A stretch of 6,219 nt of DNA. Origin: Candidatus Aminicenantota bacterium. GTDB lineage: Bacteria; Acidobacteriota; Aminicenantia; UBA2199. The stretch is from positions 1-6,219 of the forward strand of contig JAOZTV010000190.1 of the NCBI GenBank assembly GCA_029939015.1, read 5' to 3'. The notes beneath the pieces were generated by a model that saw nothing but the letters and a program-made list of their open reading frames with translations, did no database searches and was not told where the DNA came from. The position numbers were made by a program, and so were the translations under genes. Shown piece by piece: positions 6,080 through 6,219 of the stretch (position 1 is the first letter of the stretch; each line of letters begins with the position of its first letter).

Positions 6080-6219
6080 GTCCATACTTCTTTTATTATT
6101 ATTTACTCTAATAACATCATTAAAGGCAGAAATTATTCAAATTTCAAAACTTGAAAATAAAATCGAACCATTTGTTTTTACAAGAGATTTATTCTCTCCA
6201 AAAAGAACTAAATGGGAAA
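6069..6219 (+). CDS. Probable PilP/GspC-like periplasmic protein, 5' part only
   Basis: Fifty codons are visible before the window ends. The gene starts with TTG 6069, overlapping the pilO-like stop by 11 bases, behind a strong GGAGG. The product begins with a clear Sec signal peptide: MLNK, a hydrophobic core rich in leucine (residues 6-15), then SLKA at 17-20, a plausible signal peptidase I site after A20. The mature part includes FVFTRDLFSPKRTKW. The RDLFSP segment resembles the RDPF-type motif found near the N-terminus of PilP and GspC proteins that link the inner-membrane ring to the secretin. With its position right after PilO, a PilP/GspC role is the best guess. No lipobox cysteine is present, unlike classical PilP lipoproteins. 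Another exported component of the system is the main alternative. Confidence 0.65.
   Translation, partial: MLNKSILLLLLFTLITSLKAEIIQISKLENKIEPFVFTRDLFSPKRTKWE

Overview
This is an AT-rich stretch (roughly 30% GC by eye) in which seven genes on the + strand are packed end to end. serS (seryl-tRNA synthetase) comes first, followed by the inner-membrane part of a type IV pilus / type II secretion machine: a GspF/PilC platform protein, a GspE/PilB ATPase, PilM-, PilN- and PilO-like proteins, and the start of a probable PilP/GspC-like protein cut by the window end. A platform of this kind, and a Sec-exported last protein, point to a diderm (Gram-negative-type) bacterium. I cannot name the phylum. 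The very low GC and short PilM/N/O proteins would fit an AT-rich lineage such as Deferribacterota, but that is a guess.

Layout. Positions 1-140 are clearly less AT-rich (53 G/C of 140, counted by hand) and hold no gene I can identify: a small hairpin, a longer inverted repeat, and short open stretches in all three forward frames. Positions 141-181 are almost pure A/T. A near-consensus extended -10 promoter follows (182-210), placed so that transcription should begin at or next to the A of the serS ATG at 217. serS therefore looks leaderless. From there to the window end there is no intergenic space: serS and gspF abut exactly, and each later start overlaps the previous stop by 4-11 bases (by 4 or 10 for pilM, depending on the start). 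I see no terminator inside the run, so serS and the machine genes are probably one transcript. Two sigma70-like sequences inside gspE could give the pilM-N-O-P part extra transcription.

How the genes fit together. GspE hydrolyses ATP on the cytoplasmic face and drives GspF in the membrane. PilM (cytoplasm), PilN and PilO (one membrane span each plus a periplasmic ferredoxin-like domain) form the alignment ring joining this motor to the outside, and the PilP/GspC-like protein would connect that ring to an outer-membrane secretin, which I expect just downstream. PilM plus PilN together correspond to GspL of classical type II secretion, PilO to GspM, and PilP to GspC. The ATPase has the short, GspE-like N-terminus while the ring is split in the pilus style, so the sequence alone does not say whether the machine makes a pilus or secretes proteins. 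No pilin, prepilin peptidase, PilT or secretin lies in the window.

I did not find a wholly new system. The points most worth following up are the leaderless, secretion-coupled serS, the degenerate PilM, and the unexplained 140 bases at the left end.
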